NCBI GenBank assembly: GCA_030248065.1 | Contig: JASAMV010006242.1 | Span: 45,393 to 109,392, forward strand | DNA length: 64,000 nt | From: Rhynchonema sp. JSB1_4 | Taxonomy: Eukaryota > Nematoda > Chromadorea > Monhysterida > Xyalidae | Reading direction: 5' to 3' | Shown here: piece by piece, positions 21,401-43,386 of the stretch | Layout of the letters: every line of letters begins with the position of its first letter | How positions within the stretch are numbered: the first letter of the stretch is position 1 | Notes under the pieces: model-generated | The model's database searches: none | Told to the model about the DNA's origin: nothing | The model's input: only the letters and a program-made list of their open reading frames with translations | Position numbers and translations under genes: made by a program

Positions 21401-23126
21401 AGACCCAGTATGGACAAGTATAACTCCACCTTTAGGGCACTTATGGGCTTGGTTGAAGGCGAAAATTTAAAAATTACTTATCGCCATTCGTATTCTTGTA
21501 TTTCAAAACAAAAAGTTTTAGAAAGTGAAGAAAGGTTTGAATTTCACATACTTGAAATAATGAGCACCTGAAATGATTAATTTTCGACAATAAGCTGACC
21601 CGAAGCGTATTTTATGTGCTTCATTTGTGGTACTTATGAGCCCTCAATTGTTATGGTGCAGTTCCACAAAGTTGACACCAAAACAAAAAATGAATTTTTT
21701 TCGGACGCTCGCCTGCAGCAGAAAACTTGGATCTTCTAAAATGAGCTCACCACAAGCGCCGATGTTTCGCTCGTCGTATTTACATTGGAGTTCGGCTGGG
21801 CGCGTTACGTAGCGCACAGTATTGAAAAATGTCTTGTTTAAAAAAATTGCAAAAAAACTAAAACGAAAACAATAAGATGTGATTTTTCAGTTGCGCGCCC
21901 GTGTCCCAGCGAATCAACGCCGACGTCCCACGGCAGCGTCTCGCAATTTTCGACCATCAAGTGATAATGCCAGTTCGGCTGGTGTTGACATTTCGCAGTC
22001 ATCGTCTACTGTCGGAAGCCCACTCCCATCTGATAATTATCGTGAAGATTCAATAATTTCTTCTGGGGATAATCAACCAGAAAGCGAACGATTGGGTTCA
22101 ATTAAGCGTCAAAAAAGTGAGGATAACGAGTCCAACCCCAAATTACCCCCCGGCGCCCAGCCGTTACCTGGTTTGGCTGGTGTATTATCTGAATTGAAGA
22201 ACAAACAAGCTGGTAAACAGCCCCCGGAAATCGATCCGCTTGCTGTTACTGACGGTAACCGGACGCCCGTTAAAAAATCGAACGATGAACCAACTCCGGT
22301 GTCAAACAACGAGTTTCCCCCAAGTCTCGGCCTGAAGCCGAAATCAATCAGCAAGAGCAATTTGTTCGGCAGCAGTGACAGCAGTTGTGATTCGGAGATT
22401 AAACCGACCACTAAACCACAGCCACAGGAAGTGACGCCCAAACAAGCCGTGACAACGCAACCCATTCCAAACGAGGAGCCCGAAGTGAACGATGCCCCGG
22501 CGCAGACGCGGACCCCGGCAGTGAAATCAGTTTTTGATACGGACTCAGACGAGGACATTTTTGTGTCGGCCGCCAAGAAAACGCCGACGAAGAATAATGT
22601 GGCGGATAAACCGGTCTCCGTAGCGACTGGAATTGTTGAGAATGGTGCGTTGTTCATCAAACCATTTCACACCTGCTTTGTTAGGAATCAATGACTCATT
22701 TTAGGACACAATCTGCTCCGTTGGGTTGGTGCCACAGGCCAAACCAAGTGACATCTCACGGCGTGACATTCATACATAAATTTATCCATTGGAATGTCCC
22801 GAATGTTCACAACATTATTTTGACTGACGTAATAGAAAGGGGTTTGTCAGGTTTCAAGGTAACGATTACTTTTGGACCAAAAGCAAACTCGCGGCACTGA
22901 ACCATGCAACAGTTCATAATTTGCCGAAGTCTTACCATAGTCTAAACGTAATCCTTACTTCCAAAGAGAATACGGCACACAAATTTTCAATCAAATAATT
23001 ACAGTTTTTATCTTTATAGAACCGACCGAAGACCTGTTTACATCAGTGAGCAAGTCGACAGCTGCGCCTGCCACCACACATAAGTCGATCTTTGACGATG
23101 ACAGTGATGATGACTTGTTTGGATGA
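12460..23126 (+). CDS. WASHC2: WASH complex subunit 2 (FAM21), 15 exons, 976 aa
   Basis: Exons 12460-12534, 12976-13005, 13129-13293, 13642-13689, 13745-13915, 14180-14347, 14704-15006, 15439-15592, 15987-16141, 16893-17045, 18126-18229, 18294-18735, 19079-19180, 21891-22644 and 23020-23126 join in frame to 2931 nt. The N-terminal head contains FVENRVYDEEV, the near-invariant FAM21 segment, followed by a conserved acidic helical region. The C-terminal tail is disordered with repeated acidic LFa motifs, e.g. LFGDVDSDHEDLFA, SIFDDDDSDDGGDIF, SLFGDSDASDDDDIFA and the terminal SIFDDDSDDDLFG; in the family these bind retromer VPS35. LRARVPANQRRRPTAASR at the start of exon 14 resembles the capping-protein interaction motif. 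FAM21 links the WASH Arp2/3 activator to endosomes. The 30-nt exon 2 and the exon 11 donor were chosen by phase and are the least certain. Many introns carry MITEs. Confidence 0.88.
13501..13605. mobile_element. 105-bp MITE with TTA duplication, WASHC2 intron 3
   Basis: Termini GGCCGAATTCATAATG and CATTGTGAATCCGGCC are flanked by TTA on both sides. The interior has repeated GCGCGTTTGCGCGT. It resembles the ends of the 1.1-kb element at 40186. A 3-bp TTA/TAA duplication is typical of PIF/Harbinger-like elements. Confidence 0.75.
16428..16812 (+). mobile_element. Family B-like MITE, WASHC2 intron 9, decayed
   Basis: Starts CAGTGTTGTTCGTGGTCCGGAGG and ends CCAGGAACTACGCTG, with GGGGAGATAGTGTACC motifs and the AAAATGCCTATGTTAGGC core. 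No matching octamers flank it, so the copy is old or rearranged. Confidence 0.65.
17153..17955 (+). mobile_element. Family B-like MITE, WASHC2 intron 10, split by a non-LTR fragment
   Basis: The left end CTGTGTAGTTACTGGTCCGG and motif GGGGGAGATAG are clear. The right arm (17859-17955) has GGGGGAGATAGCGTACC but the terminal CAGGAACTACACTG is missing. A retrotransposon fragment occupies 17394-17847. Confidence 0.6.
17394..17847 (+). mobile_element. 5'-truncated non-LTR retrotransposon 3' end
   Basis: It is flanked by an exact 11-bp duplication AGGCTTAAAAT (17383-17393 and 17848-17858), as expected for target-primed insertion. An ORF at 17435-17680 ends with PLNRHLTKMGLRDD followed by the CTTCGEEETVEHFLCKC zinc-knuckle-like C-x2-C...H-x4-C pattern found at the end of R1/Jockey-like reverse transcriptase/RNase H proteins. 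About 170 bp of 3' UTR follows with no poly-A tail. Confidence 0.78.
19923..20233. mobile_element. hAT-type MITE, family G, clean copy
   Basis: TIRs CAGAGGTAGGAATCGGGC and GCCCGATTCCCACCTCTG with an exact 8-bp duplication CACCACAC (19915-19922 and 20234-20241). GGCCCGGCCCG arrays lie in both arms around an A/T-rich centre. Confidence 0.88.
20735..21030. repeat. Family G-like fragments
   Basis: GGACCCGGCCCGGCC near 20740 and CATTTCCGGCCCGACCCGACC near 21000, with A/T-rich DNA between. The ends are not clean. Confidence 0.45.
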
Positions 23127-24096
23127 AACTTTGTATTTTGACCGCAGTTTGGTCCCCAATCTGTCGCTGGCCTCCTCAATTGCCGTAATGTTCTTTGTAG
23201 TCACAGAAAAATGGCATGTCCCAATCATGTTACTGTAATGAGGTTATGCTGTATTTTTAGATCAATGGTGAATATAGGAAAATGTACCTGCGGTATATGT
23301 AGCGGCATTGTCACTTGCCTGCCTGTAGTTGGTTTCGATTTGCGCGGGTTTGCAAAAATTGTCGGTTCTTTACTTCTTTATACTTAACAATCGTGCTTCT
23401 GGTGCTAATTATGATTATCTAGCATTACTTCTGCGCTTGATTGCCGATTTAATTTTGTACTGGTCTCATCTTGGTTAGACACGTATCATATTTATCTGCT
23501 TGCTTGTCACTTTTGATGATTATTTTATTTTACGTTACCCACTGTCTAAAACTGTGATTCCCTTTTTATAGATCGTGGAGAGTATATGGAAACGTGATAT
23601 GATATTCATTCTTATTCTTATTCATATAATTTATCGGGTTTACACAATTTCACGTATACTAAGTACACAACAGGCAACAATAAACTTATGTGGCGTATTC
23701 TTTTTGTGTTCCAGCAAACAGGCAAGTATTGTTTGTAACCTGGTGAAGGCCATTTAGGTACAGAAGATCACAAGACAGGATAATCAGAAAATATTATTTT
23801 GTATAATATCAAAACTTTACAATGTCCAAACAAGTTCTCGTATTGACAGAAACATTCTCCCATGGACGTAATATACACAATAACAAGAATGACCACGAAG
23901 GGTTACAGCCCACGCTCTTTATAGTGCCTCCGTAGTACCCTCAATAAAAATATAATTTTTCCGCAAATCCGCCGTAACCAACCTGATTATAATGTATCAC
24001 TATTCACTGAATATTCTGAGTGGCTGGAAATGACTGGTCCCGCCCGATCACGTCAAAGAGGGCAAACAAATACCAGTTGGATAAATTTTCCATCGA
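23127..24096. other. Convergent intergenic region
   Basis: 3' UTRs of WASHC2 (plus) and the F-x-x-W coiled-coil gene (minus) should meet here. An AATAAA occurs at about 23943 on the plus strand. I see no gene or recognised repeat. Confidence 0.5.
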
Positions 24097-27000
24097 TCAC
24101 AATTTGCTGTGCCTGCGCCTTCTAACTCTTCTGAATATCGGTCGATCATGTATCCCACTAGGTGGTAACCACGGTGGCATTACAATGGCATGCAGGTTCA
24201 TTTCGGACGCACTGTCACCACGCAAACGGTCCAGTTGTTGACGGGACTGCAAATTGAGATAATTGGGTACCACGCCTAATTGAGCGGTGCACATGGTCAT
24301 CGTCAGTACATGATATGTTTATGAACGAAATGATCGCATGAAATTACACCACTAAAACAAGTTTTGTCATCTATTCTACACGAGGTTCCAAATTGCCCGA
24401 TTCGACCTGCGGTCGCAGACGGACGGAGCACCAGGTCAGCGTCAGTGCGAATGCCCCAAATGACCACATGCGACTAAGAAAGATATGGCTTGCATAGTAA
24501 ATTTCCAAATTCGCTGCCGCACAGTAAAATACGGCCCATAGTTAATGTCAAGTTATAAACCCGAACGCTAAGCTGCGTGTGTGTTGGCTGTCCGAATGTT
24601 TCAGAAGTTGATTTTCGGGTTCAGAACCTGACATTAACTAGGCGGCGTACTTTACTGTGCGGCAGCGAATTTGGAAATTTATAATAGTGCGTGGAACATT
24701 ACCTTTCTGTCCAACCATTCATTGAACGAGCGTTGTGCGGCAACAATCTTTTCCTCCGTGGTCAACTCAATTGGGTGGCTGTGTATTTGCAGTTCCTTCA
24801 TTCGCTCACGTTTCTCTGCGATCTCTTCGTCTTTCTGTCGTTTCCTGTACAGTTAACAAGTCACGTCACACTGACATTATTTGCAAAAAGTTCCGGCCTA
24901 AAAAATTTAATCAAAATTGTACGGTAGAGTCTAGCACAGTTTGTTGATACGGGAGCTCTCCAAGTAAAGCCATGAGGGCTCTATTCGGAAAAAAGTACAT
25001 ATGTATAGGAGATCAGAGTTGATGCTTGTATACATCTGTGCGAATACGAACTTTGAGCAACTTTTAACACGCAAATTCAGATTTACATATTGCGGCCATT
25101 ATCATTTGATTCGAACCCGACTCTGTTATCCTGCCCATCAACAAGCTACAACTCACCAAGCATCAAAGCACTTTTGCGCCTCTTCCAATTTCTCCTGCTG
25201 TTCTTCTCTCTTCTTCCTCTCTTCATCCTCGTGTTGTTGTCGTCGTTGAGCACTTTTCGATCGCACCAGCTCAGTTCGAGTTTGAACCCAGCTTTGGAAC
25301 ACCTGTGCGTGGTATGATCAAATTGTTAAACTTCATTCAATGGTTTCCATTGTTCTGAACTCGGTTTTTGAATCAACAGCTTTTGCGATGGTGGAAGTCA
25401 CAACTTGTCCCTGATTTTATCGTTTTGTTGTAAAAATCACGTGACAAAGACAATGATCCGCTCTGGTCGACTCACTTCATTTAGTTTTGATCCCATATTT
25501 TGACCAGTAACATTTCCCAATTTTAGAACCGCACCTTTTCCGCTTCGGCCTTTTTCGCTTCCTTCTCCTCTTCTTTTTTTCTCTCCTCTTCCATCTGTTT
25601 TTCCATTGCTTCCCTCGCTCGTTGTCGTCTCTGTCTGATTTCTTCGTCTTTTTTTCTCTTCCACGCGTCAAATGTTTCTTGCGCGGTTTTCTGGCGCGAG
25701 TCTTTCTTCTGTAATTACGTTTTTGACAGCAAAGCAGTCATTAGAAATGGACAAAAAAGTAATGGTTATTTTAATTCAGTAGGTACCTCTTGTTCCAATC
25801 TCTGTCTTTCCTGCTCTTCCGCTAATCTACGCTGTCGCTGGCGGACCTTGCGTTCGATCCAGCCCTTGAATAAAAATGAATCTCATGACATTTTTTGTGC
25901 AAATTTTTGTTGGCTTAAAAAAACTTGCTCACCTCAAATGTTTTCGGAGCCGGTTCTTTAGTTGCCGGACCTTGGGCGCTTCGAGGCCGAACCCTCATGG
26001 CTTGCCGATAGATAGGGGATTTTTGATCGCCGCTGGAGTGGACATCATATTGAATAGAATTGAATAGTGTTGGATAGATTTGAATAGTACTCAACCACAT
26101 GAAATTACAGTCGGCCTCTTTGTAATGACACGATCCCGTGCTATTTTCGGTCACTATCTAGTATATTCGCAAAAAATGGTAATTGTACATGCCGTATATA
26201 ACAAGCACACGCCCACCGATTGAAAAGTGACCGTAACCTATCGATTGCTTTTCTGGCCGGTGGCGGAGTGCATCACACATAGGTACTGTACGTGGCCACA
26301 GGCAGCACAGCACAATCGCACCGACTGTATGCTAAAGCACATGGGCCAGAAAAGTGACCGAAACGTGCACTTCCAGTCATTTTTTATGAGTATGGTTGGC
26401 CGGTTCGGTTGACTAGCAGATTGGGAACAGACAGCTTTCAAAAAGGGATTCACCATGAAGATTTCACTATAAGGCCGGCGCACCGTAATCCAGTGCATAG
26501 GTGGATCACTAATCGCAGTTACGTTGACTGACCAGCTGATGTTTCACAGTGACTGACAAGTGACTGCCAACAAAGCGGTAAAAAATGAAAAAACGCTGTC
26601 TGATGCGAAACTTATGGTTTGGCCCACCTTTGCTTTCCAACAGTTCTCAGAGCGGTGCGACCCCCACTGGGCGGGCGTTTGTACGAGGCTCGTGTCATCA
26701 TCACCACATCACCGGATCCGGGTCGCCGATTAATTCCTGCTGCTGCAGCAGTTCGCGGTCGGTCGGTCATTTTTTCGCCTCCAATTTGTTGTCGTCTTCC
26801 ACTACCTTCGCGACTGATGGAGTCCCTGCCTGAGCCCGAATCGGCGGTGCTGCTTCTTGTCGGAGACCGGCTGCCCCCAGCTTTGATCGATTCAAGAAGA
26901 TCGTCGATCGGCGGTTGTCGGAGAGCTGGACTGGCGAGCTCAGGAAGCGGCGATGTCGGCGTGCCTATGCGATGGACAAATTTTTTGGGGTTTTTGCATG

Positions 27001-28836
27001 AATTTTCACAACCTAAGGTTTAAATTACGGGATATTTGTAAATTGAACTCTGATCCGCTGTGCACCGGCCAATATTATATAAAACCAGTCAATCTTCGAC
27101 GATTTCTGTCATACGCTGACTATGATCAGTGATGTTTCATGGGAACAATGGGCATAATCTGTTTCCATGGCGTTCAAATGGTCAACTTCTAACGCATTTA
27201 CCACCCAGACCGACGCAAGTACCTACATTGACAATTAGGAAATGAAAAAACCGATTTCGATACCTGTCCGAGAATTTGTGTTATCTCCTTTTTCCACGTC
27301 CTCCGCTTCATGACCAGAATCGTGTTCTTGTGCTTGTCCGTTTTCACTGTGGTTTCGATCCAGTTGTGATTCCAGGGGCAAGAATGAAGGGCGCTAAACT
27401 GGGCGGGCTCACGTTAACTTCACTTCTAAGGTTATTGTGGTTTTGCTGATCAATGAAAACTTTTTTCACTGACCATAGTCATGACATGGCAAGACATTGA
27501 GAAATGTGAACAAACAAGAGCGCTGACCTGCACTTCTTCGTGTTCCGCTGCTTCACTTTTGTGCGATTCTGTCTCTGAGCCAGATTTTGATCCATTCTCT
27601 TCATTTTCGTCCTCTTCAGAGCCTTGTCTCGATGACGTTTCATGCAGAGATGTTAGGAATGGGTCATGTTCTTGTTCAGAATCTGCTTCACCATGGCGAA
27701 TGAATTCCGGTTCTGGTTGTGGTTCGGGATCCGGATGAAGTTCTGGTTCCTTTTGAGATTTTGTGCTCGGAGTGCGTGGAGACAGGCTGTCACTTTCGAC
27801 GCTGCCATTTGATGAACCAGACTGGGGGGATGATTTGGGATGATGACCATTATTTGAAGCTGAAAAGTGGGCTGGCTATGCCTGCATAACACGCGCGGAT
27901 ATCAATGTTGCTATCATGCCATTCCCATTGCTGAACTAAGGGACTGTGGTGATCAGGGTTGGGCAAAAAACGTCTTTTTTCCAAAAAATTGTTTTTTTTA
28001 GAAAGGTTTTTTTTATAAAAAACCGTTTTTTTAAACGCCCAGATGACCAAAATATGCCCCCAAAAAACTTGGAAAACGCTCATGCTGGGAAGAAAACGTG
28101 GTTAAATGAAGTAATTCTATGTGTTCTGAGGCAAAATAAACGGGTTTCAACCCTTTTCTAGCGAGTTGTTAAGATCCCATATCAGACCCGCATCATGGGA
28201 CCAACTTTGGCCGGGGTCATCATTGAAAGTCAAACTCCGTATATCGACGTATCTCGACAAAGCAAAAATTGGTCGAAAATTTTTTTAAAAAAATGGGGTA
28301 AAAAATTGATTTTCCTTGATAATCAGGGTACTTTCCCTGAAAAATCAGGGAAAATCAAGGAAATTCAGGATTTAAAAAAACGGAAAACGACCCAGGCGTT
28401 TTTTTTTAAAAAAAACGTCGTTTTTTTTAAGAAAAAACGCCGTCGTTTTTTTTTGCCCAACCCTGGTGGTGATTTGGACGTAATCGTATCACGTGTGACC
28501 CAACTGTGGTCTAGGAAAAACTTGAAATCACAGATACAAAACACAAACCAAAGAAGAACCCAAAAGAAAAACAGTCTTTGCAAAATACCAACCAGTGGAA
28601 TTCGTTGCAGTTTTGCCGTGCGGCAACTCCAAATTGTCCTCAAACTTCCAAACAGGCGGCTTCATCTCTTTCGGTCCGTTCCCGTGACCATTCAGACCCA
28701 AAAGTTCGTCAATCGAATTTGACGTGGCCGTTCTTGTATTGGGTTTTGCGCCCAGCGCAAGTAGGGCGTCTATCGCAGCCGCCGACGTGCTCGGATTGCT
28801 GCCCAGTGAGTTCTGTTTGGACATTAGAGCTGACAT
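24097..28836 (-). CDS. Coiled-coil protein with repeated F-x-x-W modules, 10 exons, 614 aa
   Basis: Exons (5' to 3') 28836-28593, 27859-27528, 27393-27264, 26964-26628, 26032-25933, 25864-25787, 25720-25535, 25302-25157, 24844-24703 and 24246-24097 join in frame to 1845 nt. The N-terminal half is disordered and acidic, with three short IDxLL motifs (AIDALLALG, SIDELLGLNG, PIDDLLESIKAG). From about residue 350 come five modules with an aromatic pair followed by charged coiled coil: TFEGWIERK, TFDAWKRKK, VFQSWVQTR, CFDAWKRQK and SFNEWLDRK. The C-terminus has VMPPWLPPSG and a basic end. This module style is seen in microtubule- or cilia-associated proteins such as CCDC34, CCDC181 and MAP9, so a microtubule-binding role is an inference; the exact family is not settled. 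Intron 1 has a hAT MITE and intron 9 a palindromic MITE. Confidence 0.8.
24498..24681. mobile_element. Palindromic MITE, intron of the F-x-x-W gene
   Basis: The termini TAAATTTCCAAATTCGCTGC and its near-perfect inverse at the right continue inward through CGCACAGTAAA and TTAATGTCA, so nearly the whole element of about 184 bp folds into one hairpin. Confidence 0.7.
27954..28465. mobile_element. hAT-type MITE (CAGGGTTGGGC), intron 1 of the F-x-x-W gene
   Basis: TIRs CAGGGTTGGGCAAAAAA and TTTTTTGCCCAACCCTG with an exact 8-bp duplication GTGGTGAT (27946-27953 and 28466-28473). The interior is dominated by AAAAACCGTTTTTTT and AAAAACGTCGTTTTTTT palindromes. Confidence 0.9.
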
Positions 28837-29816
28837 TTTGCCAAAATTGCCGGTTTGTGTGCTTTCAGTTTCATAAAAGTTGCCTACTTTGTTGAATTAC
28901 TCATTCTACCGTCATGGCCTGCTATTTCGCAAGTGAGACACGCATTAGGGGCATAAACATGGCACTTTGCGCAAAGCTGTTACCTGACGTGCAGTATTAA
29001 ACACGCGTTGCCCATGTCCCCTGTGTTTCCATGGTGACAGCCGGTGGTGTACCACGGAGAAAAGGTGCACCAGGCTCATACGTCCGTTCTATTTGTATGT
29101 CATAGACTTCAGTGCTCAAGCATTATTTATTACGCGTGTGTGAGGCACGCACGTGTGGTGTTCGCGGGTGCTCGGGTCATGCAGACAGAACAGATCTGCT
29201 TGTTGGACAAGAAATGAAGCCAAGTTGCAGAAAACAAAATTTTGTGCGCGGTTGTCCTCCCCAGGTCTTGGTTGCACAGCTAGCCCGTTCGGTCATGTAC
29301 TCGAGTCAACACAACACCATACCAACACTGCGAGTGAAACATCAGCATATCACCGTCCTGGTGCACTGAATAATAACGCCCTCAGTTTTGCAATGCCTGT
29401 GTGGTGAACGTGGAATGCTAAATATCAAAACACAGTAAAACCATGCATGATGGAGGTTCACAAAGTTCCAGTGGATGCGATCATACAATTGATTCAAAAT
29501 ATGAGTGATCCCATGGTTCAGGATTCTATGATACAAATTCAAGATAGAAACGGGCCGATTTTTTAAGGCACACCGACAATGGGTATTATACTTGCTTGAG
29601 CATACGGCGTTTTTCGAGAGCGATGGGTCGTCATTGGATAAACAAGTATGATAATGCGATAGGGAGAACCAATGTGCAAGAGCTCGTTTCTTTTTGAGAG
29701 GTGATGGGCTTTTTGATGCCGGTGACCTGATCCAAGTGCCTAGACGTCAATAACCGCAGGTAGTCCAATAGCTCCAGTACCGCATACTACTGAGTTTTCC
29801 ACTTAAAGCCCCCCCC

Positions 29817-30304
29817 CAGTGGAGTAACCAGGAGTCTATGCTACATTGGGCATTTGCACAAAGCCCATGTTATCCAGTGCTAAGTGCATCAGAGTAAAAA
29901 TACAAAAATACAGCATTTTGGCCGCTTTGGGCACCCTGAATTTGTCATTGGGTCTGCAACAGACATTATCCTCTTTGCGTTTTTTACAGAATTGCTTCCT
30001 TTTCAACCACAACATTCTTGAATATTCGATGAGCAAATGGGCAAAAATGTGGCAAAATTACAGCAAATTTTGCGAACTCAACGAGATTTCCAGAAGAGCC
30101 CCCAGTTAGCATAGCCTGCCTGAGACAGCGGCGAGTTATAGAAGTCCATGTGAACACTTGCTGCCTGACGCGCGATGCGCGCGATTTTTTTGCTTAAATG
30201 GAAGGGAAAGGCCAACATTTAACGCCTTGCTTTAGCTGGCTCTTGCACTAACTCTATCTCAGACTACCTGTCAGAAAAGTGCCCCTATTCTGGTTACGCC
30301 CCTG
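29817..30304. mobile_element. hAT-type MITE (CAGNGGNGTAACCAG)
   Basis: Left end CAGTGGAGTAACCAGGA, right end TTCTGGTTACGCCCCTG. Flanking octamers CCCCCCCC and CCTCCCCC match at seven of eight. CAGGGGCGTAACCAG is a terminus style widespread in animal hAT elements. It sits in a TTCCACTTAAAGCCCCC sequence also found at 30440. Confidence 0.7.
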
Positions 30305-30420
30305 CCTCCCCCGATTAGAGCCCTCATCATCAGTTTCAAATGCGGTGTTGTATCAGAATGTCAAAATGCTGCCCTCAAGTGTCCCGACCTAAACACCCAG
30401 TTTTCCGCTTAAAGTTATGC

Positions 30421-30458
30421 GGGGGCTGTAAGTGGAAATGTTTCCACTTAAAGCCCCC
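30421..30458. repeat. 18-bp stem palindrome
   Basis: GGGGGCTGTAAGTGGAAA followed after TG by TTTCCACTTAAAGCCCCC gives a nearly perfect hairpin with a tiny loop. It is probably the remnant of an inverted-repeat element, as half of it recurs at about 29799. Confidence 0.6.
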
Positions 30459-30663
30459 GGATGCTCCAATTAGATTCTTTCTTTTTGGTCCCATGCCCAT
30501 TTTCCACCAATTTCCACGCGGCTCGACGGTGCAACCGCTGATCATACGATGCTTCCGCGTTAAAAGTTTTCTTCTCGATTCGATTTTCGATTTTGATATT
30601 TTTTGTTGACTTTTTGATCGATTTTCCGTGTTTCCGTTCCGAGATTAGGTCCCCGGTTGGTTT

Positions 30664-30790
30664 CAGAGGTCGCAATCGGGCCGGTCCGACCTGCCAAATC
30701 TCCGGCCCAGAAGGTCGGTCCGACCCGGCCCCAGTTGTCCAAAGCTCGGCCCGGCAGCCGGCACGGCACGACTTTTTGGGTCAGATTCAG
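30664..30790. repeat. Family G fragment
   Basis: Starts with an intact CAGAGGTCGCAATCGGGCC terminus and carries GGTCCGACC/GGCCCGGC arrays, but no matching right terminus was found, so it is truncated. Confidence 0.6.
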
Positions 30791-30915
30791 ATTTTTATTT
30801 TTCTCGTAATTTTACGGTGTTTCTGCTCTGATTTGGCGATTTGCGGTGAGGAGTTCGTGGATGTTATGTTTCTTGATGGCGGAATCTGAACTACGACATG
30901 GGTACAGGGCACAGG

Positions 30916-31328
30916 CAGTGTAGTGGCAGGCCCATGTGTGGGAGGTAAGTATGATGCGGGGTTGGGACCGGAAGCGTGAGAGGTATGATTTTGGTCACCC
31001 AAAAAGGCGAAAAAACACCGTTTTTGTGATACAATTTTGGCCAAAAATTGAGGTAAAAATAGTACTTTTTCAAAATTTTCGCCGAAAATCGCCTAAAAAT
31101 GGGTATTATGGGTGGGTTCGCGCGCGGAGCGCGCGATTTTTGCGAAAATAAGGTCGAAAAACACCGATTTTTGCCTTAAAAAGGTATAAAATTGCTTGTG
31201 AGAGGTATGATTTGGAGTTGTGAGAGGTAAGTACTCAACCCCCCCCCCCAACCCCCCCTCGGGTTTTGTGGTAGGTAAGTACTGAGAGGGGGGGTAACCC
31301 CCCCAACCCCCCCCCAGCCACTACTATG
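30916..31328 (+). mobile_element. hAT-type MITE, family C, copy 2, upstream of ATP6V1A
   Basis: CAGTGTAGTGGCAGGCC ... CAGCCACTACTATG, flanking octamers GGCACAGG and GGTACAGG (seven of eight). GAGAGGTATGA/GTAAGTAC motif repeats and palindrome TTCGCGCGCGGAGCGCGCG. It lies about 340 bp upstream of the ATP6V1A start codon. Confidence 0.87.
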
Positions 31329-31665
31329 GGTACAGGGGACCGGCTGTTCTGTGGTTCTGCTTCTGAGCGCCGATACCCCTGCCCTTAGGGGGGACGGGGA
31401 GAGAGGGAATTCCCCCCGCACTCGCAGCCCGATTTGCGATTGCGTGGCGACCTCTGCCCGGTTTTGTTGATTTAATTTTAATTTTTTGTTGATATTCTTC
31501 ATTTTCGATTCGCAATTTATAGTTTTACCACCTCCTTTTGCTGTCGACTTACAGCTGCTCAATTCTTTAAAAAAAGTTTTTAGTCGGTTGTTTGCGAAAA
31601 TTTGAAGAAGCGTGGTGTTGAATTCGTCCGTCCACCGTCCAGAATCGACGACAAACGAACCAGCC

Positions 31666-41959
<10,294 letters not shown>

Positions 41960-43386
41960 ACAATCAGTTAATATGTGGCCACGCTTGAGCTTTGTCATAT
42001 CTTGTCACATTTCACTCCTGTTCCAAATACACGTGATCCCGACTCCAATGCCAACCGAGATGGCATATACTTTGTCACTTACTTCTTGGGTCACATGAAC
42101 GTACGCCGTAAATACACACATACTTGTGAAAGACCAGTAGTATTAGAGCAGAAATTAGCTGCAATTTACTGCACCACACACATAACGTAACTGTACTCTT
42201 GTTTGCGGTGCTAGTTGGACAGCTACAGGCTGGGAAAGCAAGCAGTTCTTGTTCTTTGCTGTATCAGTACGTATGCTTGTGACTTGTTTTTCCAGTTGTG
42301 GCTGACTGTTTTTGACTCAGATTTCTTACAGATAGCGATTTGTGGGACGAAACGAAATGTGTCCCGTTTATTTCAAAGCGCTATTGTTGACATTACAACA
42401 ATTTATTGAATCGTTTTTTAGTGTCGTTCTGTGCAGGTATGAATCCCCTTTTGTGGTTTTATGCAATACATTCTCGATTATATAATTAGCTGGTCGAATA
42501 TAAATTATTTGTTGTTTTTCGTCGGTGTTGGTGTGATTGTCTTTGTTGGTCTCCAATGTCGCTTTTATACTGACTTTGATCGATGTATTTGGCATTTTAT
42601 TTTCGTCATGATTTTTTGTTGTGCGTGTTAATTTCTAGGATTATTATGTATGCTTCATTCCACCAACATTCCTACCCTTATTTTTGTTTTGATTCGGTGA
42701 CTTTGGAATAATTGGAATCAAATATTCAGACTGGAAATATAAATCTAGACATTTATCATTGATGAATAATTATAAAACCATTGTGTGTGTTGTTATTCTT
42801 GTCTCTGTGATTTTGGGTGATTGATTGTGTATAGTTACTTGTTTGCCATTGTTTGCTTGTTGTTGTGTCAAACGAAGCATACTAGTGAATAAAAATTGTA
42901 GATTTATGACATTGTGTGTGCTATCGATTGCTTCTTTTGTATTTATTTACGTGTGCGGAACAATCGGTTACACTAAATAGTGAACCGACTCGCGTCTTCA
43001 GCTGACGTGTGTTATCTTATCAACAAGTATTTGATTCCTTTTTTAAGTTTATGCTCAGAGGGGACCTTCTTCTGGTAACCTGTGGTGAGCTTGGTTGGAA
43101 ACCAGATTTTGATTACCAACGAAAGGTTTGCGTCGTGAGATTTTGAATGATCATGGAATTATGTGTCTTGACTTTCGGCGCGTGCTGTCGCCTAAGTATT
43201 TTTAGTCATTTTCAGCGGCTTTGTTTTGTTGAGATTCGAGAATTAAGTAAACGTCCTGCATAGTCATTCTGCATAATTAAAATTAACGTGACGTCAAAAT
43301 CGGGCGACATGACTTATCATGCTGTGTTTGGTGTCGAAAAACGCGATGCAGAAAATTATCAGTTTCAATTTTGAGAACGTCCCAAA
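41960..43386. other. Intergenic region between ATP6V1A and GNB5
   Basis: This should hold the 3' UTR of ATP6V1A and the promoter of GNB5, both on the plus strand. It is A/T-rich, with several AATAAA-like sites. No gene, RNA or repeat is recognised. Confidence 0.5.

Larger units (their letters stand above)
19276..21431. mobile_element. AGGTGGAGTTATACTTGTCC inverted-repeat element(s), WASHC2 intron 13
   Basis: Ends AGGTGGAGTTATACTTG and CAAGTATAACTCCACCT are flanked by TTA on both sides. Internal GTGTCCGTTTTGTCCAC-type repeats lie near both ends. The middle holds other insertions, including family G at 19923-20233. It may be one 2.2-kb element or two decayed ones. Confidence 0.55.
28837..31665. 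other. Divergent intergenic region between the F-x-x-W gene and ATP6V1A
   Basis: About 2.8 kb that must contain both 5' flanks. It contains three transposon-derived blocks, annotated separately (29817-30304, 30664-30790, 30916-31328), a strong stem at 30421-30458 and one TGATGTTTCA motif (29335-29344, minus). No further gene is supported. Confidence 0.5.
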
